Origin: Mantis religiosa
Taxonomy: Eukaryota; Arthropoda; Insecta; Mantodea; Mantidae
Reading direction: 5' to 3'
NCBI GenBank assembly: GCA_030765055.1
Contig: CM060955.1
Span: forward strand, 96,874,647 to 96,938,646
Length of the DNA: 64,000 nucleotides
The notes beneath the pieces are model-generated. The model made no database searches. It worked only from the letters and a program-made list of their open reading frames with translations, and was not told the origin of the DNA. Shown here piece by piece: positions 1 through 8,757 of this stretch (within the stretch, counting starts at the first letter, position 1; each line of letters opens with the position of its first letter). The position numbers and the translations under genes were made by a program.

Positions 1-533
1 TGGGCATTTTGAACTATTGTACTATTTGCTTGATATTACAAAAACAAGTTATTTAAACCATTATCTCAGTGGATATTAACACAGCATTTAACTACTCAGT
101 ATTATGCTGATTTAGAAGATGAGATTAAAGTGAAGTTAATGCATAAGCGATGAGAAAATTTATAGTTCATCTGACATTCCTGCACCCATTGTCAGGAGTG
201 CAGTACAAGCATCTATAGGAAAAAATCAGTAAGTATAATGTGCCAATTATTTTGAAACGTTACATATTTATATCTTATGAAACTACTTATTACCATTTGT
301 CAGGAGCAGTTTTTATTCTACTTAATACAGTATTGAACCACATATAACATGAGCTGTATGGTTTAAGCAATTACTCCTAACATGAAGTGGTGGGATACTT
401 GATGTAAATATCAGACATTTGAATAGTTATAAATAAAAGCGCTGTTTAAAGTGAAGCTAATTTCTTGTATAAAGACTAAAATTGAGTCATACCTTTTAAA
501 ATTTGTAACTTCACTCACATCCTTTTACAAAAT

Positions 534-574
534 CAGAAACGTTTTCAAGACTGTTGTAGTCTCATCATCAGCTG
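534..574 (-). ncRNA. Hammerhead ribozyme-like core, left arm
   Basis: On the minus strand, stem I (CAG) is followed by CUGAUGA (plus positions 565-571). Then come one extra U, helix II (GAGACU pairing with AGUCUU), GAAA, the self-complementary AACGUU, and a U before the CUG that closes stem I. Helix III is too short to fold alone and could form only between two molecules or arms. Cleavage activity is inferred. Confidence 0.55.
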
Positions 575-608
575 ATTAGCAACAAACCAACTGTGATGAG
601 TCGCTAAC

Positions 609-649
609 CAGCTGATGATGAGACTGTAACAGTCTCGAAAACGTTCCTG
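609..649 (+). ncRNA. Hammerhead ribozyme-like core, right arm
   Basis: Stem I CAG (609-611) pairs with CUG (647-649). CUGAUGA is 612-618, with an extra U at 619. Helix II GAGACUG/CAGUCUC (620-626/630-636) closes a UAA loop, and GAAA is 637-640. AACGUU is the palindromic helix III, and C646 is the predicted cleavage-site base. All core residues are present. Confidence 0.6.
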
Positions 650-728
650 ATTTTGTAAAAGGACGTGAGTGAAGTTACAAGTTTTAAAAGGTATGACTCA
701 ATTTTAGTCTTTATATATCAGACATTTG

Positions 729-1730
729 TTTATTATCTTAACTTCTTATGGAAGATTTGGAAAAAAAAAAAAAAAAAAAAAAAAGTTACCATTCTTAAAT
801 CTGGAATAGATGATGTGTAGGACTAGCAGGAGTGAGAGCAAATACACTGTTTTCTAAGGCATTCAGGCTTGAAACAAAACCTTTTGCTATCACTGGTATG
901 CATTATAAATATTTTTTCTGCTTCAGAAGAAACACTGGTAATCTTTATTCAGTGAAGTACCTGAAACTGAATTATATTTTCCATTTCAGTCCAGGTTGTC
1001 CTATAATTCTTTTATAAAATTGAAAAGAAAGGTAAAACTTAAGAATACATGATTTTTAAATAGAACTGCTTTAAAATAAAATGTTAAGTTACATGTCAGT
1101 CATTAGAGTATTGAAGTGCCTGAATGTGAATCGTTATTCAGCTTTTGTGTACTGTATATCTTTTATTTTGTTAAAATAACAATTTACATTGTCAAAATTT
1201 AAAAATCATTTTAGAAATATTAAATATGTATGTTCATGTGAGCGCAATGCGGCAAACTTTGTTGAGAAACCTTTAAAGCTGGAATACTTAGGTAGTTTCA
1301 GCAATTAAAATTCAAGAGCAACATGCTTTCTTAAACTGAGGGTTGTAATTGGTCTTCAAAAACAAGAAATGGTAGTTTCCTACTCTAGGTTGTGAAACCA
1401 ATTTGATGATCATTAGTTTCTGGTAGAGCATTTTCCTTCACTTTTATTTACTGTAAAGACTATAAATAAAATAATTAAATAATTTTACATGAATTTAATA
1501 AATGTGTTATATCAAATTCCTGAGCAGTATTGTGCATCCGTAATATTGTATTGTTTTATCATTGTAATTTAATCCATTCTCTTTACCATATTTAACATAG
1601 TAACAACTTGATTATGTAATGATGTATAAAAAATTTATCTAACTGAAACCAAATTAGGAAAATCTTGTAGTTGTATAAAACCAAGCATGTCAAAACAAAA
1701 CTAAATATGGGTGGTACAAAATTGAATCGA
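729..1730. other. AT-rich stretch, no gene seen
   Basis: It contains a run of about 25 A at 759-784. Otherwise it is AT-rich unique-looking sequence with only short, compositionally random reading frames. Confidence 0.5.
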
Positions 1731-1764
1731 GAATATATTGACACATTGCTTCACTCACACTGTT

Positions 1765-1860
1765 TATTCACAGGACATGTTTCAAGAGCTCTTGCTCCTA
1801 TCCTCAGCTGATACTCGACTAGTGCAAGTTGTAGTGGTTTCTTCTTTCTCCGTATAATGA
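1765..1860 (-). mobile_element. Penelope-like element 3' end fragment
   Basis: Read on the minus strand, the segment upstream of the hammerhead core encodes a Thr/Ser-rich tail ending in SAEDRSKSS and a stop. The (A/P)EDR motif before the stop is shared with the Penelope copy ending at 44833. Nothing further upstream in the element is preserved. Confidence 0.55.
1771..1810 (-). ncRNA. Hammerhead ribozyme-like motif of Penelope 3' end
   Basis: On the minus strand: stem I CAG; CUGAGGA (plus 1801-1807); extra U; helix II AGGAGC/GCUCUU with loop AAGA; GAAA; palindromic helix III ACAUGU; C at the cleavage position; then CUG closing stem I. CUGAGGA fits the CUGANGA consensus, in which position 7 is free. 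This is one of the most complete cores in the window. Confidence 0.65.
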
Positions 1861-2144
1861 ATATTACTGATTAAGTATGCCCCTGTAATGTAAAAGTTCT
1901 AAAGGAGTGAAAAAATAACGAAGCTTCCATTTGTATATAAATTGCACCTTTTTTATAAATCCCCCCCTCTATTTAATTTTGTATTTAATTCAGAAGCATA
2001 ACTACTTAAGGTCATAAATGCCTTTTAGAAAATTATTTTATTACTTAATATTTATTTTTGAAGGAATAAAAGTATTTTTCTTATGCTATTGATACTTTTT
2101 CTATTCAGCTACTACAGTGCCATTAATTTGCATAATCTGTTGGT

Positions 2145-2310
2145 GGCAGTGTGACCGAGTGGTTAGACCATTTGTCCCAAGACAGTTTGGGTTTAATCCC
2201 AAAGAACCACATAACCGTTATGGATTATCTGTGATCTAGCATTTTTGTGCTCCTGACATCTTACCTCAAACACTGACTCCTAAGTCATGGGTGGGTAATA
2301 ATATTATGAT
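2145..2310 (+). mobile_element. tRNA-derived SINE
   Basis: It begins with a tRNA-like head. An A-box-like GACCGAGTGGTTAGACC is followed about 30 nt later by a B-box-like GGGTTTAATCCC. An AT-rich body follows. The arm pairings of a working tRNA are not kept, so this is a SINE rather than a tRNA gene. Confidence 0.55.
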
Positions 2311-2344
2311 TAATGATATCAATTGTCAGTTTTATATCGCTGCT

Positions 2345-2520
2345 ACTGTGTGCTGGAATTTCGTCTCGCAGAAGTCCTTTTACATGCCAGTAAATCTACT
2401 GATACAAGGCTATCACTTTTAAGCATCCAGTCTAGATCAAGTTTGAACAGGACCTTGAGATCAGTAGACCAGCGCCTAAATCAACAGTGACTAAGACCAA
2501 CATAGGGAGGGTGAGCAGAA
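2345..2520 (+). mobile_element. SINE-like repeat, forward copy
   Basis: The segment around 2352-2400 (GGAATTTCGTCTCGCAGAAG onward) matches the reverse complement of 2690-2735. The match continues through the CCTTGAGATCAGTAGA region. It forms an inverted pair with the next copy. Confidence 0.5.
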
Positions 2521-2549
2521 TAAGACAATCATAATCTGTCACTTCAAGC

Positions 2550-2775
2550 ACATATATTTTGCAGGATAGTGATCATTTATGTTGGTAAGGGTTAAGTGCT
2601 GCTCTATTGATCCCAAGGTCGTAGATTTAAATCTAGTCCTGATCAATGGTTTTAAAATATTTTTAAAAGCAACAGCCCATGTCAGTAGATCTACTGGCAT
2701 GTAAAAGAACTTCTGTGGGACAAAATTCCAGGTACTGGCAGTGCTGATATGATCCTGGCAAATGACAGCGTTCTT
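2550..2775 (-). mobile_element. SINE-like repeat, reverse copy
   Basis: Reverse-complement partner of 2345-2520. The two share the motif that reads TACATGCCAGTAGATCTAC on the minus strand. A B-box-like AGATTTAAATCTACG lies near 2625. The short reading frame across it is incidental. Confidence 0.5.
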
Positions 2776-3109
2776 CACAAACAAAATATTTATTTTATTT
2801 AATAATTATCTACCCTTGTCACATAAGGTGTTGGAAATTAATTCTTCTATAACCATATTTCTTATTTGTTTCAAAAAATAGTTCACCCAACTATAAAATT
2901 TTGCCTTGAAGTGAGCAGCACTGTAAATTCAATTGGATTGATTGAGTTGAGGGCGCTCAACTGCAAGGTCAATATCAAATGAAAGTCAAGAGTTGATTAT
3001 TAGCACATAATTTTAACTCAAGAGTTGGTGTACTCCAGCAGTATGTTGCAAAAAATAATGGCACTGTATAAAATGGCAGCAGTTTTAAACTATTAAATGG
3101 TTAGCACAG

Positions 3110-3235
3110 TAAACTAAATAGGTTTAATTAGACTGAGAAAGTCAATGCTGTACCCAGCATTTGAACCGCAGACCTTTGGCTTTCTGTGCAATGGTTCTAA
3201 TCAGCTGAGCTACCATGACGACATGCCTGTATGAC
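3110..3235 (-). mobile_element. tRNA-derived SINE fragment
   Basis: The minus strand reads CATGGTAGCTCAGCTGATTA (A-box-like), then GGTCTGCGGTTCAAATGC (B-box-like). The layout matches the SINEs at 32095 and 55200, but the sequence is diverged. Confidence 0.55.
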
Positions 3236-3239
3236 AAGT

Positions 3240-3975
3240 TCCCCAAATGACTGATTATTCTGGGTAAACCATAAGGTGTTCTTAAGTGCATTCTGGTTTA
3301 TCAAAAAAAAAGTGTGTGAGTAGAATAAGGTAAAACAGCTGCCCACATACACGAGAACATAACACTTACAGATGCATTGTATCTGTTTTCAGTTAGATCT
3401 TTAAAGCATTTATGGAGGTGCTGAATACAGCAATGATTAATATTTTAATTACGTTTATTGCTTTTAGTTTATGGAGATTATCCCTGATATTGTTTGTTGG
3501 GATCATACAAATTTCTTTCTGCATGAGTATTCAGGTTGACTTCCTGTTCAAAACAATTCTTTGTTTCTGCTTGTTTTTTATTAAATAAGTTGGATTCCTG
3601 TGCCAAACTGTCTCAGTAAAAAGTGCAGCTTTAAGCTGCATAAACATGTATTTTCTAATATATTTTGTTTCTGTATGCATTTCTACATGTGCATCTTATG
3701 TATTGGCTTTATTTAATATAGAAACACATATATAGCACCATCAATAATGTTTTGCTACAGTATAATTTGTTTGTTGTATCTTTGTAAATTATAAATTTTA
3801 TATACTTTTTAAACAATTAAATGCGTTTATATAAATTAACATATTTTTTTCCCTTGAAATCCACTCTCACTGTTCCTCTCAGATTTATTTATTAGCTACC
3901 TAGAAATACAGGTGACTTCCTTCCTATATATTTTCAGAGTTTAGTACCAGTGTGTTTACATCTTTGCCTCAGTCC
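3240..3975. other. AT-rich stretch, no gene seen
   Basis: No conserved reading frame, splice-bounded exon or repeat boundary was recognised. Confidence 0.4.
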
Positions 3976-4556
3976 CTAACAGGTTCATACAAGACTCCAT
4001 TGAATTACTCAACTTACAAAACTGCTCAATAAAATTCACAATGGAAGTGGAAGAAGAAGACATGTTACCTTTCTTAGATTTGAAAAACATCAGAGCACAA
4101 GAGGTATAACCTTTGGTATATACAGGAAACCTTCACATTCAGATAATTACATAAAGAACAACAGTTTTAATCCCTTAACACACAAACATGAGTCCTAAAC
4201 AGTTTAACACACAGACTGATGTACACTCCCCTAAACAAACCTGAGTATCATCTATAATACGAACATACAGGTAAATATAGCCAAGAACAACGGGTTCAAC
4301 AGAATAAGAATCGACAACAAAATTGCAAGATTTAAATGATAGAAACATATCAAAGATACCACAGATCTCATCCAAGAAGAAAAACATTTGAAATTCACAT
4401 ATCCATAAACATTTTACAAATTGAAGATGATTTTCAGAAAACACATCAGCGTAGCCCCACAGAATAGATTTAACAAAGAGAAATTACTTTGTAATGGATT
4501 TAAAAGGCCTTTCACCACAAGACAAAATAGCTGGAATTTATAAAACCAGTGTAATA

Positions 4557-4560
<4 letters not shown>

Positions 4561-4629
<69 letters not shown>

Positions 4630-4655
4630 TGTGTGTGCGTGCGTGTGTGTGCGTG
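4561..4655. repeat. (GT)n microsatellite
   Basis: About 70 bp of pure GT is followed by interrupted GT/GC repeats. It lies inside a Penelope remnant and produces spurious HTHT/TVTV reading frames. Confidence 0.95.
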
Positions 4656-4896
4656 TGTTGAAAAGAAATCTGGAAACCAACCATAGAGATGCTTAAAATA
4701 CAAACGATGGAAAAATCTTTCACACTATTACTGGAAAAACAACCATGACATTAAACCAAACTTTACACTAGTAAAATCAACAGAATTGTACACATGGGAC
4801 ATGATCTTCATTTTGAAACACAAATGACAATGAGTTTTGATTGCCACCACCATATGATGCCACAATGATGGACGACCAATGAAGGCCAGTCTGACA

Positions 4897-4936
4897 TGTC
4901 TGACGATGGGAACACATGTTCCTGAAAGATGTTAAT
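4897..4936 (+). ncRNA. Decayed hammerhead ribozyme-like motif
   Basis: CUGACGA at 4900-4906, extra U, helix II GGGAAC/GUUCCU with loop ACAU, then GAAA at 4924-4927. The helix III palindrome is broken (AGAUGU) and stem I pairs poorly, so activity is unlikely. Confidence 0.45.
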
Positions 4937-5017
4937 AGTGAATAAAATAAGTGATGTGAGTGTTACTAGTGCTGATTTATCTTAAGTAACTTCCATATAT
5001 GTAGTCTTTTAATATCA

Positions 5018-5172
5018 CGTCACTTATATTTTAATTTTTTAGGAACAGTTATGGGAGCTATTGCTTCCATTTTCAACCTTGAAGGTGTGCTTCAAAAAGA
5101 AAATTGGACCTTCGAGGTTAAAATGGGAAGTAACAGCTTCTGAAACTAGTCCCTCAAAAATTAAAATGTAAA
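5018..5172. mobile_element. Palindromic Penelope-derived element, diverged copy
   Basis: The left arm (about 5018-5087) and right arm (about 5111-5172) are inverted repeats. They are clearly related to the arms at 37919-38375, sharing GCTTCCATTTTCAACCT and GAAACTAGTCCCTCA. The hammerhead region is degraded in both arms. I could not define a target-site duplication. Confidence 0.55.
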
Positions 5173-5189
5173 TTGTAATTTATTTCTCA

Positions 5190-5560
5190 TCTTTCCTTTC
5201 ACATCATCAAATGGAAATACAAAATCAAGAATACAATTATAAAATTCACACTGGAAAATGCCATATATTCCTAGATCCTGAAAATCCTATCATGTTGCCC
5301 ACCATTGAATAATAATTCAGTCCCCATATACCTAACCCTAGGTTTTTGTGTATTGGAGGCCCTCTACTCTTTTTACACTTTTGCCATTTCACCTATCCTA
5401 CCCTACATTTTTCTCTTAATTGTTCTTAGCCATCTCTCTGTTTAACTTTCCCTAAATAATTCCCTATATTTCTCCTGTTCTTTCTCCCTTTTACTGACAA
5501 AATTTTTCTAATTACTACTTAACCCCCCAAATTGTCCCATTTACGTCCCTGCTCTCTCCA
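5190..5560. other. Intergenic, nothing recognised
   Basis: Pyrimidine-rich on the plus strand. It could be the 3' part of the adjacent minus-strand LINE, but no frame supports that. Confidence 0.35.
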
Positions 5561-5564
5561 TATG

Positions 5565-6790
5565 TTTGTTTGACTATAATATAATATACAATGGAAATCT
5601 GCATTCACTTCTCCACACAATGGACATTTATCTAGCTCCCTCTCTTAACCTATACCTTTCAAATTTCTCACTCTTGTTTTCGCCCAAGCAAACAAAACCT
5701 TCTCACCCTAACTTATTACATATGTCTATATATCCTTCCCTCCCCCAGGCTGTTTTTATTTCTCTATATAACCTCAGTGAGCTTTTGTCACTTGTACTGG
5801 CAAAAATGTCTTGTCTTCTTGTCTTGTCTTCTAATCTAAACTTCTTTCCAGAAGCCTCTATACCCATACTCAGCATTTATCCAAAAATGACCCATAGCTA
5901 TCTGCTTCAACACGTCATTCATTTTATGTACCCAAGACCCACCCCAGTTACTTCTCCTTTGAATATGAAAACATTCTTTAATAATATTGCCATCTTCCAA
6001 GTTAGTGATTCTGTATAAATATTTCATTGCCCTTGACAAGATTTTAATTTTAGTAGAATGCCTGCCCAGTTCCAATTGTGCTGCCCCGTTAGGTGATGCT
6101 ATCAGTAGTCCCAATATATATTTACAAAATGATTGATGCACTCTATCAGTGTCTCTTCAAGCCTCATCTAATCCCCATACCTCTGATCCATGTAACATTC
6201 TATTTTCTACTACTGCCGTATAAATCCTCTACGACCATTTGACATTTATATCTGGCAGTTTACTGTAGCATGATCTTATCACCGTCATAGCCATTTTACC
6301 TTTTGCCACAGACCTTATTTTGTCCTTTCCAGTTCCCATCTGAACTCAACCTTGTCCCAAAATCAAATCTCCTTACTACCTCTATTTCTCTTCTATTAAC
6401 CTCCCATTTTTCATCCTTATGCAACCTGTATTCTTTTTTGAAGACCATAATCTTGGTTTTGTTTTCATTCACTTTCAAAACCCATTTATTGCAATAAAAA
6501 TTGGCTGCCTCGATTGCTCTTCTCAGCCCTCCACTTGATATGGACCCAACTACTAAGTTGTCTGCAAACGAGCCCCAGGATTTCTTTATTATTAATAACT
6601 GGTGAATGTACCCTACAACTTGATATCTTCTCTAAAATACCATCGATATAAAGGTTAAATAATACTAGACTGAGTTTACATCTCTACTTTACTCCATTCT
6701 TACTCGATATAGATTTAGTTACTTTGTTGCCTGGTAGTTTTATACATAACTCGTTCTCCTGGTATATCTTCCTAATGCGCTTAATCTCAG
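5565..6790 (-). mobile_element. Non-LTR retrotransposon (LINE) reverse transcriptase remnant
   Basis: The minus strand encodes RT blocks in order. A conserved C-KLSPVLFNLYIDGILEKI segment lies around 6640-6690. The catalytic box (GSFADNLV, a degraded xADD) is near 6560. At 6296-6478 a block containing NENKTKIMVFKKEYRLH and then FGTRLSSDGNW forms the thumb region. Stops and frameshifts interrupt it. The plus-strand 150-residue frame over this interval is antisense. I cannot assign the LINE clade. Confidence 0.7.
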
Positions 6791-6795
6791 CTTTT

Positions 6796-8020
6796 TGCCG
6801 AAGTATCAAAACCTGGGGTGGTGTCAGTATCCTAGTTAATCCTATTCTAACCAAGGTCGTAGCCGAATTAAACCTCCAGAACTTATTTATTGAGGGTCAC
6901 ATAGAGCTAGCAGGGATCAGTATTGCATTGTATAATATCACAATTAATATTATCGGAGTGTACAGGCTACCAAATGGTGACATAAACATCTTCCTGAATA
7001 ATGTAACATTCCTTTTAGACCGTTTTACAGTTAACCACAAGAGTAAAATCATAGTCATGGGTGACATTAATATTGACTTTCTCCAAAAACTCCAATGACA
7101 AACTGAAACTTCAATACCTCTTTAATGAATATAACTGTAACAATCAATGAACCTACAAGAATTACAGGTACATCCAGTACAGCCATTGACAATATCATCA
7201 CTAACTTTGACAAAACGCATTATCATGTTACCATTCTTAACTCCTGCTTATCAGACCACACAGCTCAATGTATAAAATTAAGTGATTTAGGGCTCCCCAA
7301 ACAGTGCACAGGTCATTTAAAAATCATAAACTCGTTTAATGAATTAAATCTATGCTCTCTAAACACAGTCTTATCGAAGGAAGAGTGGGTAAATGTCTAT
7401 GCCGCTCAAGACCCAAATGTGAAACTAAATACTTTTTATGATACTTTGTACTATTACATCAACATAAACTGTCCCCCCAAGTCTGTAAAACATTGTAACC
7501 CTAAACATGATTATCAGGAGAATTGGATTACTCCACAAATTAAATATCTATGCACATGGCTCAAACTTAATGTTTTACATTACAATACAGACAAGACTCT
7601 TCAAGCGAATAACTATAAAAAAGTAAAACACATTTATGATCAGTTAGTGATTGATGCAAAACGTAACAGTATAAGCAAAACCATATTAAAATCAGACAAC
7701 GTGTGTAAAACTAGCTGGCAAATAATAAATAATTTACATAAAACTCATGCTACTGTAGAAAGCATAACCATTCATTTTGATAATAAAACAATAAAAGAAC
7801 CTACGCAGGTAGCTGAGACATTCAACAACTATTTTACCTCCGTTGGAACTAATTAAAACTCAATCACACCAAAAGCAATTTCAATACCTCTCTGGGACTA
7901 GCAAGCAACTGTAAATCCTCACACAGTATATATCTACATCCAACTGACAAATATGAGATATCAAACATTATTAAAAATTGTAATTGTATGGGAAATGATG
8001 GCATACCCATCTCTTTGATT
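6796..8020 (+). mobile_element. LINE fragment: endonuclease domain and start of RT
   Basis: Two adjacent frames (6724-7098 and 7125-7856) encode an APE-type endonuclease. The order of blocks is GGVSILVNP, NIIGVYRLPNGD, then IVMGDINIDFL and later LSDHTAQ, which match the usual family blocks G-Y-R, GD-N and SDH. A linker follows, ending in FNNYFTSVG. The start of RT (NCMGNDGIP) is at about 7980-8010, where the copy stops. A frameshift near 7095-7125 separates the two frames. It abuts a different LINE in opposite orientation. Confidence 0.75.
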
Positions 8021-8560
8021 TTTTTTTCCTTGTTCCATTTATACCCCGCCTTTAACTGCTATGGTCACACCTGAAACATCAGGAAAAAGTGCCCTATGTG
8101 TCATCAGCTGCCACCATAGAGCTGACAATATGGTATTACTAAAGATTTGAAACTTTGCCAGTTAACAAAAATTCTGCAATGAAATGTATACATAATTGAC
8201 TGCAGAAATATATAATATGCAATAATATATATGCAAAAGGAAATAAAAATGCTGCTTTCTATTTGTACTTAATTTTTACACTTGGTGCACAAAACCTTGT
8301 CAATGTGTTTACTGACCCTGATTCCAAAGAGTAGTTGCATTTGCTCAAGTTTGTCAAAAGATAATGTATTTCACTTCCACAATAATATTCACATTTTAAA
8401 CTACCATATTAAGCATTATAAAATGAAACTTATTTGTATCTGCAACAGAATTATTCCTATAAATATTGTTATAATAATCAGGTACTGAGTTTTCATTAAA
8501 TATATACATATGTTTAATCCATATGTTTCATTACTTAAAAACGAGTTGCACTATATTCTT
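8021..8560. other. 3' flank of the Zeste-like gene
   Basis: AT-rich sequence downstream (minus sense) of the stop codon at 8564, so it should include the 3' UTR. An ATTAAA on the minus strand near 8510-8515 is a possible but weak poly(A) signal. Confidence 0.35.
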
Positions 8561-8563
8561 GTT

Positions 8564-8757
8564 CTAATTTTGGGAAAATTTCTGTAGTATAAGTTCCATT
8601 GAATTACACATTCGTTGTAAAGTTGTTGTCTGTCTTTGCAAAGTAGCACTCTGTTTTTCCAAAGCAGCAGCCATATGTTCCAAAGCTACTGACTGTCTCT
8701 CCATGGCTGCAGCCATCCTTTCTGAGCAATTCAAACTGGCCTGTAGAATGTCATCCT
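8564..8757 (-). CDS. Zeste-like gene, coding exon 4 (coiled-coil C-terminus)
   Basis: The acceptor ATTTTTAG lies immediately before AGGATGAC. The first two bases complete the phase-1 codon from exon 3 (G + AG = Glu). The exon encodes EDDILQ, then a repeat close to 14 residues (MAAAMERQSVALEH / MAAALEKQSATLQR), and ends FSQN-stop. The heptad pattern indicates a coiled coil. Confidence 0.85.

Larger units (their letters stand above)
422..714. mobile_element. Palindromic Penelope-derived insertion with hammerhead cores
   Basis: The 293 bp insertion is flanked by a 14 bp direct repeat, ATATCAGACATTTG, at 408-421 and 715-728. Positions 422-467 are an unpaired tail. Arms 468-580 and 603-714 are imperfect inverted repeats around a 22 nt loop. 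Each arm carries a hammerhead-like core (CUGAUGA, helix II, GAAA, then the palindrome AACGUU). The target duplication and arm layout match the insertions at 36487, 37919 and 43435. No coding capacity is left. Assignment to Penelope-like elements is inferred from the larger inverted dimer at 43435-44880, which has the same layout and does encode a Penelope C-terminus. Confidence 0.75.
3980..4990 (+). mobile_element. Penelope-like element remnant
   Basis: Fragments in several frames match Penelope-like polyproteins. One is a late reverse-transcriptase block around 4010-4090, with the order 'LLNLQNCSIKFTMEVEEED' then LPFLDLK. The region before the GIY-YIG domain follows. A (GT)n array has expanded inside the element, and a decayed hammerhead core sits at 4897-4936. 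Stops and frameshifts throughout show it is dead. Confidence 0.65.

Noticed and set aside
1..165. Possible last coding exon ending KVKLMHKR-stop
   Set aside because: A short open stretch (PLSQWILTQHLTTQYYADLEDE) looks protein-like, but I could not recognise a family or a convincing acceptor, and the start lies outside the window.
3305..3320. CRISPR-like or other spaced direct repeats anywhere in the window
   Set aside because: None found; repeats here are dispersed transposons and microsatellites, as expected for animal DNA.
4414..4723. His/Thr-rich frames
   Set aside because: They come from the GT array on the minus strand.
5566..6018. 150-codon plus-strand frame
   Set aside because: It is antisense to a minus-strand LINE reverse transcriptase remnant and has no family resemblance.
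8282..8488. 68-codon plus-strand frame beside the Zeste-like gene end
   Set aside because: No homology, AT-driven composition, lies in the likely 3' UTR on the other strand.
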